From: an uncultured Pirellulaceae bacterium
GTDB taxonomy: Bacteria; Planctomycetota; Planctomycetia; Pirellulales; Pirellulaceae
Length of the DNA: 5,412 bases
Direction of reading: 5' to 3'
Assembly (NCBI GenBank): GCA_934255105.1
Contig: CAKQNH010000399.1
Coordinates: 1 to 5,412, forward strand
The notes under the pieces are model-generated. The model had not been told where the DNA came from, made no database searches, and saw only the letters and a list, made by a program, of their open reading frames with translations. Of this stretch, positions 1 through 4,990 are shown in pieces. Positions within the stretch are counted from its first letter, which is position 1. Every line of letters starts with the position of its first letter. A program made the position numbers and the translations under genes.

Positions 1-636
1 GACCTGCCCCACAGCTAGCGGTTCTACATCAGCGGTTGGCGGACGCTGGGCATGATAGGACACCGCTGTCATGTGCCGCTCGTCGGGAAATCGAAAAGGC
101 GTCGAAGGATCGATTTCATTCCAGATCGCCGCATGTATCCCCTGCGGATCCAATGCACCGGGTGGATAGGGATCCACGACAAGCAGATGTACCCCGTGTT
201 CTATAACGCTGTATGCTTTGTCAAGAAAGCGATCGAGCATGCGGCGACTTGCTTTGTTGCCAGACGACAACAACTCGATATAGGCTACCAGCCGGTCGCC
301 AGAGGTATGGCGTATCGCCAGTCGGTTGCGGCGCTCACTGTAGACTTCCGCTTCGGATGCTACTTGCGTGACGGAAACCTTCGGCTTCATATCAAGCAAC
401 GTGGCCACTCTGGCCGAGCTATGGAGGTCAAGAGCTTCTTCAGCCAAAAACTGTTGGCTGTCCAATTCGAGCGCCAGCACATCCGGCCCGGTCTGCCCTG
501 CAACCTGCTCCGCCTCTGCGTAAAAAGGGGAGGGGAGCACGCCATTGTTGAGCGCCCTGGCGAGTTCCGTAATCCAAGCATTATGGAATCCATGATAGGT
601 CCCAGCGGAAACTCGCGTCCAATCATGCAAGGGCAT
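1..636 (-). CDS. DUF4058 family protein, MPLHDW-type, C-terminus cut by window edge
   Basis: The minus-strand frame opens at ATG 636 and runs to base 1 with no stop, giving 212 residues; the last few tens of residues expected for the family lie outside. The N-terminus reads MPLHDWTRVSAGTYHGFHNA, the typical opening of one DUF4058 subfamily. A PD pair is at residues 51-52, and IELLSSGNK lies at about 120-128 with E121 and K128. A helix-rich stretch and a strand with LLVVDPYPPG at about 151-160 follow. This order resembles Uma2-like PD-(D/E)XK proteins, but that link is inference; the family has no established function. The start is supported by a Shine-Dalgarno-like AGGTGG at 642-647, 5 nt upstream, and by a TATAAT at 689-694. 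It lies downstream of a toxin-antitoxin pair in the same orientation, separated by 185 bp. A 47-bp piece of its coding sequence (441-487) recurs at 1488-1534. Family assignment is firm; function is unknown. Confidence 0.88.
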   Translation of the reverse strand, partial: MPLHDWTRVSAGTYHGFHNAWITELARALNNGVLPSPFYAEAEQVAGQTGPDVLALELDSQQFLAEEALDLHSSARVATLLDMKPKVSVTQVASEAEVYSERRNRLAIRHTSGDRLVAYIELLSSGNKASRRMLDRFLDKAYSVIEHGVHLLVVDPYPPGALDPQGIHAAIWNEIDPSTPFRFPDERHMTAVSYHAQRPPTADVEPLAVGQV

Positions 637-648
637 CGCTACCACCTA

Positions 649-713
649 AAACCATTGTCAGCCAACGTTCACCACTCCGACACCGTTGATTATAACTCGG
701 CAGCCAACGAGCG
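649..713. repeat. Direct repeat unit A2 (upstream region of the DUF4058 gene), second copy at 1535-1599
   Basis: These 65 bp align without gaps to 1535-1599, with about nine mismatches by eye (about 86% identity). The block covers the untranslated region upstream of the left DUF4058 gene, including its TATAAT. Together with 441-487 it forms the parental sequence of the deleted copy at 1488-1599. Confidence 0.85.
689..694 (-). promoter_or_regulatory. Possible -10 box (TATAAT) for the left DUF4058 gene
   Basis: The minus strand reads TATAAT here, about 52 nt upstream of the ATG at 636. No good -35 hexamer is seen at 16-18 nt spacing; the TTGGCT further upstream (702-707) is too close. The box is kept in the partial copy at 1575-1580, while nearby bases have changed. 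This is inference from sequence only. Confidence 0.35.
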
Positions 714-729
714 TGGTCATCGTGGCTAG

Positions 730-776
730 CTGAGACACTCGACGAACTGTTGTTAAGCATCTCAACGAGTTCTCAG
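730..776. repeat. Imperfect inverted repeat downstream of the toxin gene
   Basis: CTGAGACACTCG at 730-741 pairs with CGAGTTCTCAG at 766-776, giving 11 base pairs with one bulged base around a 24-nt loop. It lies 46-92 nt beyond the toxin stop (822) and upstream of the left DUF4058 gene. It could help end toxin transcription or be a protein-binding site. No U-tract follows on the minus strand, so it is not a standard intrinsic terminator. Confidence 0.4.
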
Positions 777-821
777 TATTGCAAAACATATTTGGTAGGA
801 AAATGGAGGTAGGAAGATGGG

Positions 822-1217
822 CTATGTCTCTCGCGGATCCAGCTCACGGACGCGAATCGTGACATCATCGCCCACGCGTTGAGCAACCACGATGAACGGC
901 GGTGTCACGTCAAATTCCTCTCTGAGCACACTCTGCACTAAAGCAATCGTTTCCGAAGGACGCATGTGGCCAGGGCGCAGGTAAAGGATTCCGTAGACAG
1001 CCTGCCCGCCGCGAATGACCAGCGTCCCGAAGTCGGAGTCGTGCGTGACAATCACCCGCATTTCCCCGACAGCCAGTCGCAGCAGCTCGGCATCCGGTGT
1101 TCCCACCCATCCTTCCTCACGCACGGATCGCACATCCATATCCAACGAGCGGAGGTGGACCACGACTTGCGAATGCAGATTTTCATCAGCTAACAGGCGG
1201 CAGTCGTGGAGCCTCAC
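822..1217 (-). CDS. DUF5615 family PIN-like toxin
   Basis: A 131-residue protein of the DUF5615 (PIN-like, Mut7-C related) family, the toxin half of DUF433/DUF5615 toxin-antitoxin modules and a presumed RNase. It shows the family's LLADENLH near the N-terminus (D11, E12, N13), SVREEGWVGTPDAELLRLA at about 31-49 with D42, and VTHDSDFGTLVI at 57-68 with D60 and D62. A YLRPGHMRPSETI segment follows. The acidic residues usual for a PIN-like metal site are all present, so the toxin looks intact. The start is GTG at 1217, overlapping the antitoxin stop as GTGA. A Shine-Dalgarno-like AAGGTGG lies at 1222-1228, 4 nt upstream. The overlap suggests translational coupling to the antitoxin. Nuclease activity is inferred from the family and has not been shown for this protein. 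Confidence 0.93.
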   Translation of the reverse strand: MRLHDCRLLADENLHSQVVVHLRSLDMDVRSVREEGWVGTPDAELLRLAVGEMRVIVTHDSDFGTLVIRGGQAVYGILYLRPGHMRPSETIALVQSVLREEFDVTPPFIVVAQRVGDDVTIRVRELDPRET

Positions 1218-1444
1218 GACGCCACCTTTGTTTGCAGGACTACATTGCCTTGCACCGAAGCGGCCGCATAACGCAGGGCCTGCTGGATATCCTCGACGGA
1301 CAACTGGTCGTACTCGGCGACGATTTCCTCAGGGGTCGACCCGCTAGCCAGCCATTCGAGAATGATTTCGACGCTGATGCGCGTCCCTTTCACGACTGGT
1401 TTTCCCCCTAGGATTTCCGGGTTGCAGGCAATTCGATCAAACAT
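1214..1444 (-). CDS. DUF433 family antitoxin
   Basis: A 76-residue DUF433 protein, a small helix-turn-helix-like antitoxin that normally precedes a DUF5615 toxin. The hallmark NPEILGGKPVVKGTRISVE is at about 8-26, followed by a helical ILEWLASGSTPEEIVAEY and a C-terminal LSVEDIQQALRYAA. It covers the usual DUF433 length and has no visible damage. The ATG at 1444 is backed by a clear AAGGA at 1451-1455, 6 nt upstream. It is first in the two-gene operon, as expected for an antitoxin that must be in excess. DUF433 proteins are thought to bind their own promoter and neutralise the toxin by direct contact; here that is family knowledge only. The upstream DNA is the deleted DUF4058 copy, which may supply its promoter. 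Confidence 0.93.
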   Translation of the reverse strand: MFDRIACNPEILGGKPVVKGTRISVEIILEWLASGSTPEEIVAEYDQLSVEDIQQALRYAAASVQGNVVLQTKVAS

Positions 1445-1487
1445 GGTAATTCCTTAGATTTAGTGTTCAGGTTTGAATAGCCTCCAG

Positions 1488-1599
1488 CAGCCAAAAACTG
1501 TTGGCTGTCCAATTCGAGCGCCAACACATCCGGCAAACCATTGTCAGCAAACGTTCAACACTCCGACACCCTCGATTATAGCTCAACAGCCAAACAGCG
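1488..1599 (-). pseudogene. Remnant copy of the left DUF4058 gene and its upstream region, with internal deletion
   Basis: Positions 1488-1534 match 441-487 with one mismatch in 47 bp. The next bases, 1535-1599, match 649-713 with about nine mismatches in 65 bp. The 161 bp between these blocks in the parent (488-648), which hold the start codon and the first 49 or so codons, are missing. What remains on the minus strand is an upstream region fused to roughly codons 51-65 of the gene, with no usable reading frame. The copy has the same orientation as its parent and lies on the far side of the toxin-antitoxin pair. The best explanation is a duplicated DUF4058 gene that has decayed by deletion. 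A non-coding element conserved for another reason is possible but less likely. Confidence 0.75.
1575..1580 (-). promoter_or_regulatory. TATAAT kept in the remnant, possible promoter for the antitoxin-toxin operon
   Basis: The minus strand reads TATAAT here, the counterpart of 689-694. It lies about 130 nt upstream of the antitoxin ATG at 1444, with no intervening gene. No convincing -35 box is seen. If used, the transcript would have a long leader made of remnant sequence. Weak evidence. Confidence 0.25.
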
Positions 1600-1607
1600 C
1601 GGGCAAA

Positions 1608-1669
1608 GTAGAGCGGTTGTCCCCAACCGTCTCCACGTCGATCATAAGTCAACCCCCGATCACGAAATG
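1608..1669. repeat. Hairpin-bearing 62-bp direct repeat, copy 1
   Basis: This copy matches 1679-1740 with two mismatches at a period of 71 bp. Inside is a perfect 6-bp stem, CGGTTG (1614-1619) and CAACCG (1624-1629), with a 4-nt TCCC loop. It can be lengthened by GAG/CTC across one bulged base. It resembles REP-type intergenic palindromes. It lies between the remnant DUF4058 copy and the 3' end of the complete DUF4058 gene. Confidence 0.8.
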
Positions 1670-1678
1670 GTCCTCAGC

Positions 1679-1740
1679 GTAGAGCGGTTGTCCCCAACCG
1701 TCTCCACGTCGACCATAAGTCAACCTCCGATCACGAAATG
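1679..1740. repeat. Hairpin-bearing 62-bp direct repeat, copy 2, overlapping the end of the DUF4058 gene
   Basis: This second copy has its stem at 1685-1690 and 1695-1700 with the same TCCC loop. Its right end (1731-1740) covers the stop codon and last codons of the DUF4058 gene. The gene's stop TGA therefore lies inside the repeat. The hairpin follows the stop by about 30 nt on the transcript and could protect the 3' end or slow polymerase. No U-tract follows it. Confidence 0.8.
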
Positions 1741-2516
1741 CCCGGTCGGCGTCCCTCACTTTGCAGTCGTTGGTCAATCCACTGCGTGAGTGCATCGTCG
1801 AACTTGCCGTACGGCTCGCCGCTGTAATCGAGCCGGTAATAGCGACCGTCCTGATAGCACTGATCGAGCAGCGGTTGCAACTGCAGCACAGCGTCGCGTT
1901 CGCCGTAGCGCAGCGGAACGGGGACGTTCGGCAGTGGCTGTTCCAGAGGTGCGCGGTAGACTTCGAACTGATCCGGCTTTGCATCGCGATAGACACTGGT
2001 CAAGTACGGTGTCCGCTGGCCAGGTCGCAACTGTTCAAGCGGCGCTGCTAACACATACGAACCCTGCCGCACGAGATCAATTTCGACAAGATTCACACCG
2101 GCATCGATGATGTCGATCTGCTTGCGAGTGTACTGCTCTCGGGCTCGACTGCCGACTTTGTTCCAAGGGCTAAGGAATTCAATCGCCGTAATGATTCGCC
2201 CGTCTTTATCGACAATTTCCACATGCCGCGTCGGGTGTGGCGCACGGCGCAATACCAGCGGCTCGGTGACAACGGCACTGCTGGTATTTTCGACCTGCGA
2301 AGAGAATGTCAAATCCTGCGAGACACGAATATCGGGACGAATCGGTGACTGATGGTCGTTCTTGTAGACGGCAAGATTCTCTTCGATGTTCGCTTGCAGG
2401 TCGTCCGGTAGCTGCGAGTTGAGTTGGTTTCGAGCATAAACGATCAAGCTCGCATGCACCTCGGGCCACAGAGATTCAAGATATGGGTCCATGCCAGGAA
2501 AAGGGCTTTTGAGCAT
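1731..2516 (-). CDS. DUF4058 family protein, complete
   Basis: A 261-residue protein opening MLKSPFPGMDPYLESLWPEV, the signature start of the main DUF4058 subfamily; the length is normal. It has RPDIRV at 60-65 (P61, D62), then AIEFLSPWNK at 111-120 (E113, K120). The helix with the repeated basic residues and VNLVEIDLVRQG at 141-152 follow. The spacing of PD, ExLSP and NK resembles Uma2-type PD-(D/E)XK nuclease-like proteins; this is my inference, and the family function is not known. The start ATG at 2516 is supported by GGAG at 2525-2528, 8 nt upstream. A palindrome, GTGCAATGCAC (2540-2550), lies just before that. The gene is preceded by a 246-bp gap after the compartment operon, so it is probably a separate unit. 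Its last codons overlap a short direct repeat. It belongs to a different DUF4058 subfamily from the protein at the left edge. Confidence 0.93.
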   Translation of the reverse strand: MLKSPFPGMDPYLESLWPEVHASLIVYARNQLNSQLPDDLQANIEENLAVYKNDHQSPIRPDIRVSQDLTFSSQVENTSSAVVTEPLVLRRAPHPTRHVEIVDKDGRIITAIEFLSPWNKVGSRAREQYTRKQIDIIDAGVNLVEIDLVRQGSYVLAAPLEQLRPGQRTPYLTSVYRDAKPDQFEVYRAPLEQPLPNVPVPLRYGERDAVLQLQPLLDQCYQDGRYYRLDYSGEPYGKFDDALTQWIDQRLQSEGRRPGIS

Positions 2517-2539
2517 TCAATTGACTCCAAAAATCTCCA

Positions 2540-2550
2540 GTGCAATGCAC
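2540..2550. repeat. Short perfect palindrome upstream of DUF4058
   Basis: GTGCA and TGCAC are mirror complements around a single A. The site is 24-34 nt upstream of the ATG at 2516, where an operator could sit. It is short enough to be chance. Confidence 0.25.
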
Positions 2551-2580
2551 GCGAGCTCATATGATACCAGCCCGCCGTAG

Positions 2581-2600
2581 AACGGGCACTCCTGCCCGTT
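2581..2600. repeat. 8-bp stem hairpin between the BMC operon and DUF4058 gene
   Basis: AACGGGCA at 2581-2588 and TGCCCGTT at 2593-2600 form a perfect 8-bp stem with a CTCC loop. It lies beyond the last compartment gene in the transcription direction and 65 nt upstream of the next ATG. On the minus strand no run of T follows, so it looks more like a REP-type palindrome than a standard terminator, although it could still stall or protect transcripts. Confidence 0.6.
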
Positions 2601-2642
2601 TAACCCGGACTATTCATGAGCCGCAGCGCCACAAGGAGGGTT

Positions 2643-2661
2643 GACGGCCGCAGGTGCCGTC
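2643..2661. repeat. 6-bp stem hairpin downstream of the dehydrogenase gene
   Basis: GACGGC (2643-2648) pairs with GCCGTC (2656-2661) around a 7-nt loop. It lies about 100 nt after the dehydrogenase stop at 2763. With the stronger hairpin at 2581-2600 it is the only structure seen in this 246-bp gap; no gene is evident there. Confidence 0.4.
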
Positions 2662-2762
2662 GCCTCCGCAAGCCGCGAAAGCCAGTAGACTAATGGGACT
2701 CATTGTTGATCAGTTTGGGTTGTGCATCGCGACCTGCTGCGGCTCGGCGTTAAGCGATTTGC

Positions 2763-3695
2763 CTACACGCGTTTGAGGACGGTATCGAGCGTGGGGCGTA
2801 GGGCGGCGGCGCTATTGCGCAGGCCCTGCATCTCCTTGGGCCACAATTCGATCTCGATGCGATCGACCACACCGCAACTGCCTACCACCGTGGGCACCGA
2901 CAGAGCCACATCGCGAATGCCATACGCACCGGCCTGGACGCTGCTGACCGGCAAGACTTGACGACTATCCAACAGGATTGAATGGATCACGTCGCGGATC
3001 GCAATGCCCACCGCGAAACCCGCGCCACCCTTTTTCCCAATCACTTCCGCTCCTGAACCTTTGGTGCGAGTGAAGATTTGATTGGCTACATTGCCGTTCC
3101 AATTGGGATACTTTTCTAACGGCAGACCACCGACTGTAGCGCTCGACCATATCGGCACCATACTCTCGCCATGTTCGCCCAGGATCAGTGCGCGAGTCTG
3201 CGTGGGGGCCGACTTCAAATGATCGGCAATAAGACTGCAAAAGCGAATGGTATCGAGCTGCGTCCCCAGTCCGATCACCTGCTGCTCAGGCAGCCCCAGA
3301 GTTTTCGCGGCCACATAGGTCAAGATGTCGACCGGGTTGCTGACCACGACTACTTTGGCCGTGGGCTTGAGGCCAGCCGCATTGACCTGCTGCAAGATCT
3401 GTACGAACAAGTCGGTATTGCGATTGATCAAATCCAATCGCGATTCGTCAGGCTTGCGTCGCAGACCTGCGGTAATGCACACCACGTCGCTGGACGGAAC
3501 GTGTTCGTAGGAACCCGACGAGACAATCTGGTCCGCCACGCTCGGGCTGCCGTGCAGGATGTCTAGCGCTTGGCCTGCAGCCAAGTCCGCGTTGACGTCC
3601 AGCAACGCGATTTCACGGGCCACGCCGCCGCACTGCAGCGCAAACCCAGCGCATGAGCCGACCAGTCCACCGCCACCAATAATGCTAACTTTCAT
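2763..3695 (-). CDS. Lactate/malate dehydrogenase family protein of the BMC locus
   Basis: A 310-residue NAD-dependent 2-hydroxyacid dehydrogenase of the lactate/malate family, at normal length. The Rossmann glycine motif is at 7-13 and D33 should bind the NAD ribose. The substrate loop reads GLRRKPDESR at 77-86. The catalytic set is complete: R86 (R109 in dogfish LDH numbering), D148 and R151 (168 and 171), and H175 in GEHG (195). R80 aligns with position 102, where Gln marks lactate and Arg marks malate dehydrogenases, so malate/oxaloacetate is a serious possible substrate pair despite the lactate dehydrogenase label this family often carries. It starts 6 bp after the aldolase stop, with GAAGGGA from the aldolase end as a weak ribosome site, so the two are co-transcribed. 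No targeting tail is visible at either end. The likely role is cofactor recycling around lactaldehyde oxidation. Confidence 0.93.
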   Translation of the reverse strand: MKVSIIGGGGLVGSCAGFALQCGGVAREIALLDVNADLAAGQALDILHGSPSVADQIVSSGSYEHVPSSDVVCITAGLRRKPDESRLDLINRNTDLFVQILQQVNAAGLKPTAKVVVVSNPVDILTYVAAKTLGLPEQQVIGLGTQLDTIRFCSLIADHLKSAPTQTRALILGEHGESMVPIWSSATVGGLPLEKYPNWNGNVANQIFTRTKGSGAEVIGKKGGAGFAVGIAIRDVIHSILLDSRQVLPVSSVQAGAYGIRDVALSVPTVVGSCGVVDRIEIELWPKEMQGLRNSAAALRPTLDTVLKRV

Positions 3696-3701
3696 CGCAG
3701 T

Positions 3702-4583
3702 CTATCCCTTCAATTGTTGCATGACTTGTTCGGTAATCAATTTCACCAGCCGCTCTTCATCGGTATTACCGGTCGCTGGAGCAGTCGCTGGACTCGCAGC
3801 GGTTGCTGAGCCTCGATTGGCGGGCATGGCCGGCGGAGCCGCAAACGCCTTGCGTTCAACTCCCGACTCCGCCCAGCTCGGACGGAAGATATCGTTTGCG
3901 CAAATGTCGCAATTCTGATACTCTTCGGTCAACCGCGGATCGGCAAAGCCCCATTTGTCTTTTAGCTGCAACAATTCTTGACTCTTCTGTTGATCCAGAT
4001 AATTGACGCGGCCCAACTGCCGCGAGAGCATCAGGATGCGGCAATAGGCATCTAATATTTCTGTCCACCAAAAGGCCTTCTCGACGTCTTCGCCAAAGCT
4101 GACGGTCCCGTGGTTGGCCAGGATCATTACGTTGCATTTATCGACAAACGGTATGATCGTATCGGCAAAGGCTTGACCGCCGGGCGTTTCATACTTGGTG
4201 ATCGGCACGTCCCCCAAGAACACTTCTACTTCGGGCAACACGCACTGTGGAATGGGTTCGCGAGCTACGCCAAAAGCGGTGGCGTGCGGTGGATGGCAGT
4301 GTACGACCGATTTAATCGCTGGTCGCTGCTTGTAGATCTCCAAATGCAGCAAGGCTTCGCTGCTGCGCTTCTTGCTACCTGAGATCTGTTTGCCGGTCAT
4401 GTCGATGATGCTGATATCCTCCGGCTTGAGAAAGCCTTTGGAGTGCATCGTCGGCGTGCAGAGGACTTCATTGTCGCTGATGCGAACCGTGATGTTTCCA
4501 TCGTTGGCCGCCGCAAATCCCTTGTTGTATAGGCGGCGACCTATCTCGCAGATGTCCTGCTTGATCTTGTGTGCATTGACCAT
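3702..4583 (-). CDS. Class II aldolase (L-fuculose/L-rhamnulose-1-phosphate type) with BMC-targeting tail
   Basis: A 293-residue class II aldolase/adducin family protein. It should cleave L-fuculose- or L-rhamnulose-1-phosphate to dihydroxyacetone phosphate and L-lactaldehyde, the entry step of the Planctomycetes-Verrucomicrobia type compartment. Visible residues are GNITVR at 29-34, catalytic E76 in SSEALLH, zinc ligands H95 and H97 in VVHCHPPH, and H158 in ANHGT, matching E73, H92, H94 and H155 of E. coli FucA. The enzyme core is followed by an NCDICAND segment with C225 and C228. An Ala/Pro-rich linker spans about 245-272, and an amphipathic helix from about 274 to the end contains ERLVKLITEQVMQQL. 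That linker-plus-helix layout is the standard encapsulation peptide. The ATG at 4583 has no clear Shine-Dalgarno, and a 95-bp gap separates it from the vertex gene upstream. Function is inferred from family and context; substrate preference cannot be read from sequence. Confidence 0.95.
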   Translation of the reverse strand: MVNAHKIKQDICEIGRRLYNKGFAAANDGNITVRISDNEVLCTPTMHSKGFLKPEDISIIDMTGKQISGSKKRSSEALLHLEIYKQRPAIKSVVHCHPPHATAFGVAREPIPQCVLPEVEVFLGDVPITKYETPGGQAFADTIIPFVDKCNVMILANHGTVSFGEDVEKAFWWTEILDAYCRILMLSRQLGRVNYLDQQKSQELLQLKDKWGFADPRLTEEYQNCDICANDIFRPSWAESGVERKAFAAPPAMPANRGSATAASPATAPATGNTDEERLVKLITEQVMQQLKG

Positions 4584-4678
4584 TTTGTTGTCTCGCTGAA
4601 GGAGGGTTAAAAATCTGTTAGGTGTGTCTAGTTGGCGTGTTTTGAACGCGCGAGGCGCTACCCACGCGGTTTAACGAA
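4584..4678. other. 95-bp gap inside the BMC operon
   Basis: This is the largest gap among the compartment genes in the window. No terminator hairpin with a T-run, promoter or small frame is convincing here. An AAGGAGG at 4599-4605 is on the plus strand and has no start codon to serve. A weak internal promoter for the aldolase cannot be excluded. Confidence 0.4.
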
Positions 4679-4990
4679 TTATTTTAATTTCAGTTGTGTG
4701 AAGGCCGTCGGGTCGATGTGAATTGCATCCAAAATTGCCGAGCAATAAGCGTCTACCGCTTTGAGCTCGGGTCGAAACGGTTGAGCTGCTTCAGCTCCGT
4801 CACTGACGGCGATCTTGGCACCCTCGCCAGCGCCCAAATCGTCCCACACTACGACCAAGTCGGCCTCGGGATTGGTCGCTCCGCCCAACAGTTCAGCATC
4901 CAGCGAAACGGTGGCCAGCAACCTCGCACCGACGTAGCCGGCATGGCAGCGACTGAGCGTTACACTCCCCAATACTTGATGGATTTTCAT
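4679..4990 (-). CDS. BMC-P shell vertex protein (EutN/CcmL family)
   Basis: A 103-residue pentamer-forming shell protein that would cap the vertices of the compartment. Features of the family are VLGSVTLSRCH at 6-16, GARLL at 21-25, VVVWDDLGAGEGAKIAVSDG at 46-65 (the conserved D-LGAG-G loop), and VDAYCSAILDAI at 79-90. The frame stays open upstream to 5194, but the ATG at 4990 is chosen because the family begins just before this segment. It also makes a 4-nt ATGA overlap with the stop of the preceding gene. AGGAG at 5003-5007 is 12 nt upstream, rather far. A short tail after residue 90 (HIDPTAFTQLKLK) is slightly longer than minimal EutN proteins. Coupling with the upstream gene and orientation with the aldolase support a single compartment operon. 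Loci of this type usually hold more than one such protein. Confidence 0.94.
   Translation of the reverse strand: MKIHQVLGSVTLSRCHAGYVGARLLATVSLDAELLGGATNPEADLVVVWDDLGAGEGAKIAVSDGAEAAQPFRPELKAVDAYCSAILDAIHIDPTAFTQLKLK

Noticed and set aside
52..729. Plus-strand open frame of 225 codons
   Set aside because: It is the antisense of the left DUF4058 gene, whose minus-strand frame has a clear family signature, and its product looks like nothing known.
1608..1740. CRISPR-like repeats
   Set aside because: There are only two long units separated by 9 bp, with an internal hairpin; no spacer-sized gaps or further copies.
1649..1996. Minus-strand 115-codon frame overlapping the DUF4058 3' end
   Set aside because: It is an out-of-frame shadow of the DUF4058 gene that continues into the repeats; low-complexity Ser/Arg composition.
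2763..2850. C-terminal targeting peptide on the dehydrogenase
   Set aside because: The final helix is the normal last helix of the lactate/malate dehydrogenase fold; there is no linker or extension beyond it.
4599..4605. AAGGAGG ribosome-binding sequence
   Set aside because: It is on the plus strand with no suitable start or frame after it, while all neighbouring genes are on the minus strand.
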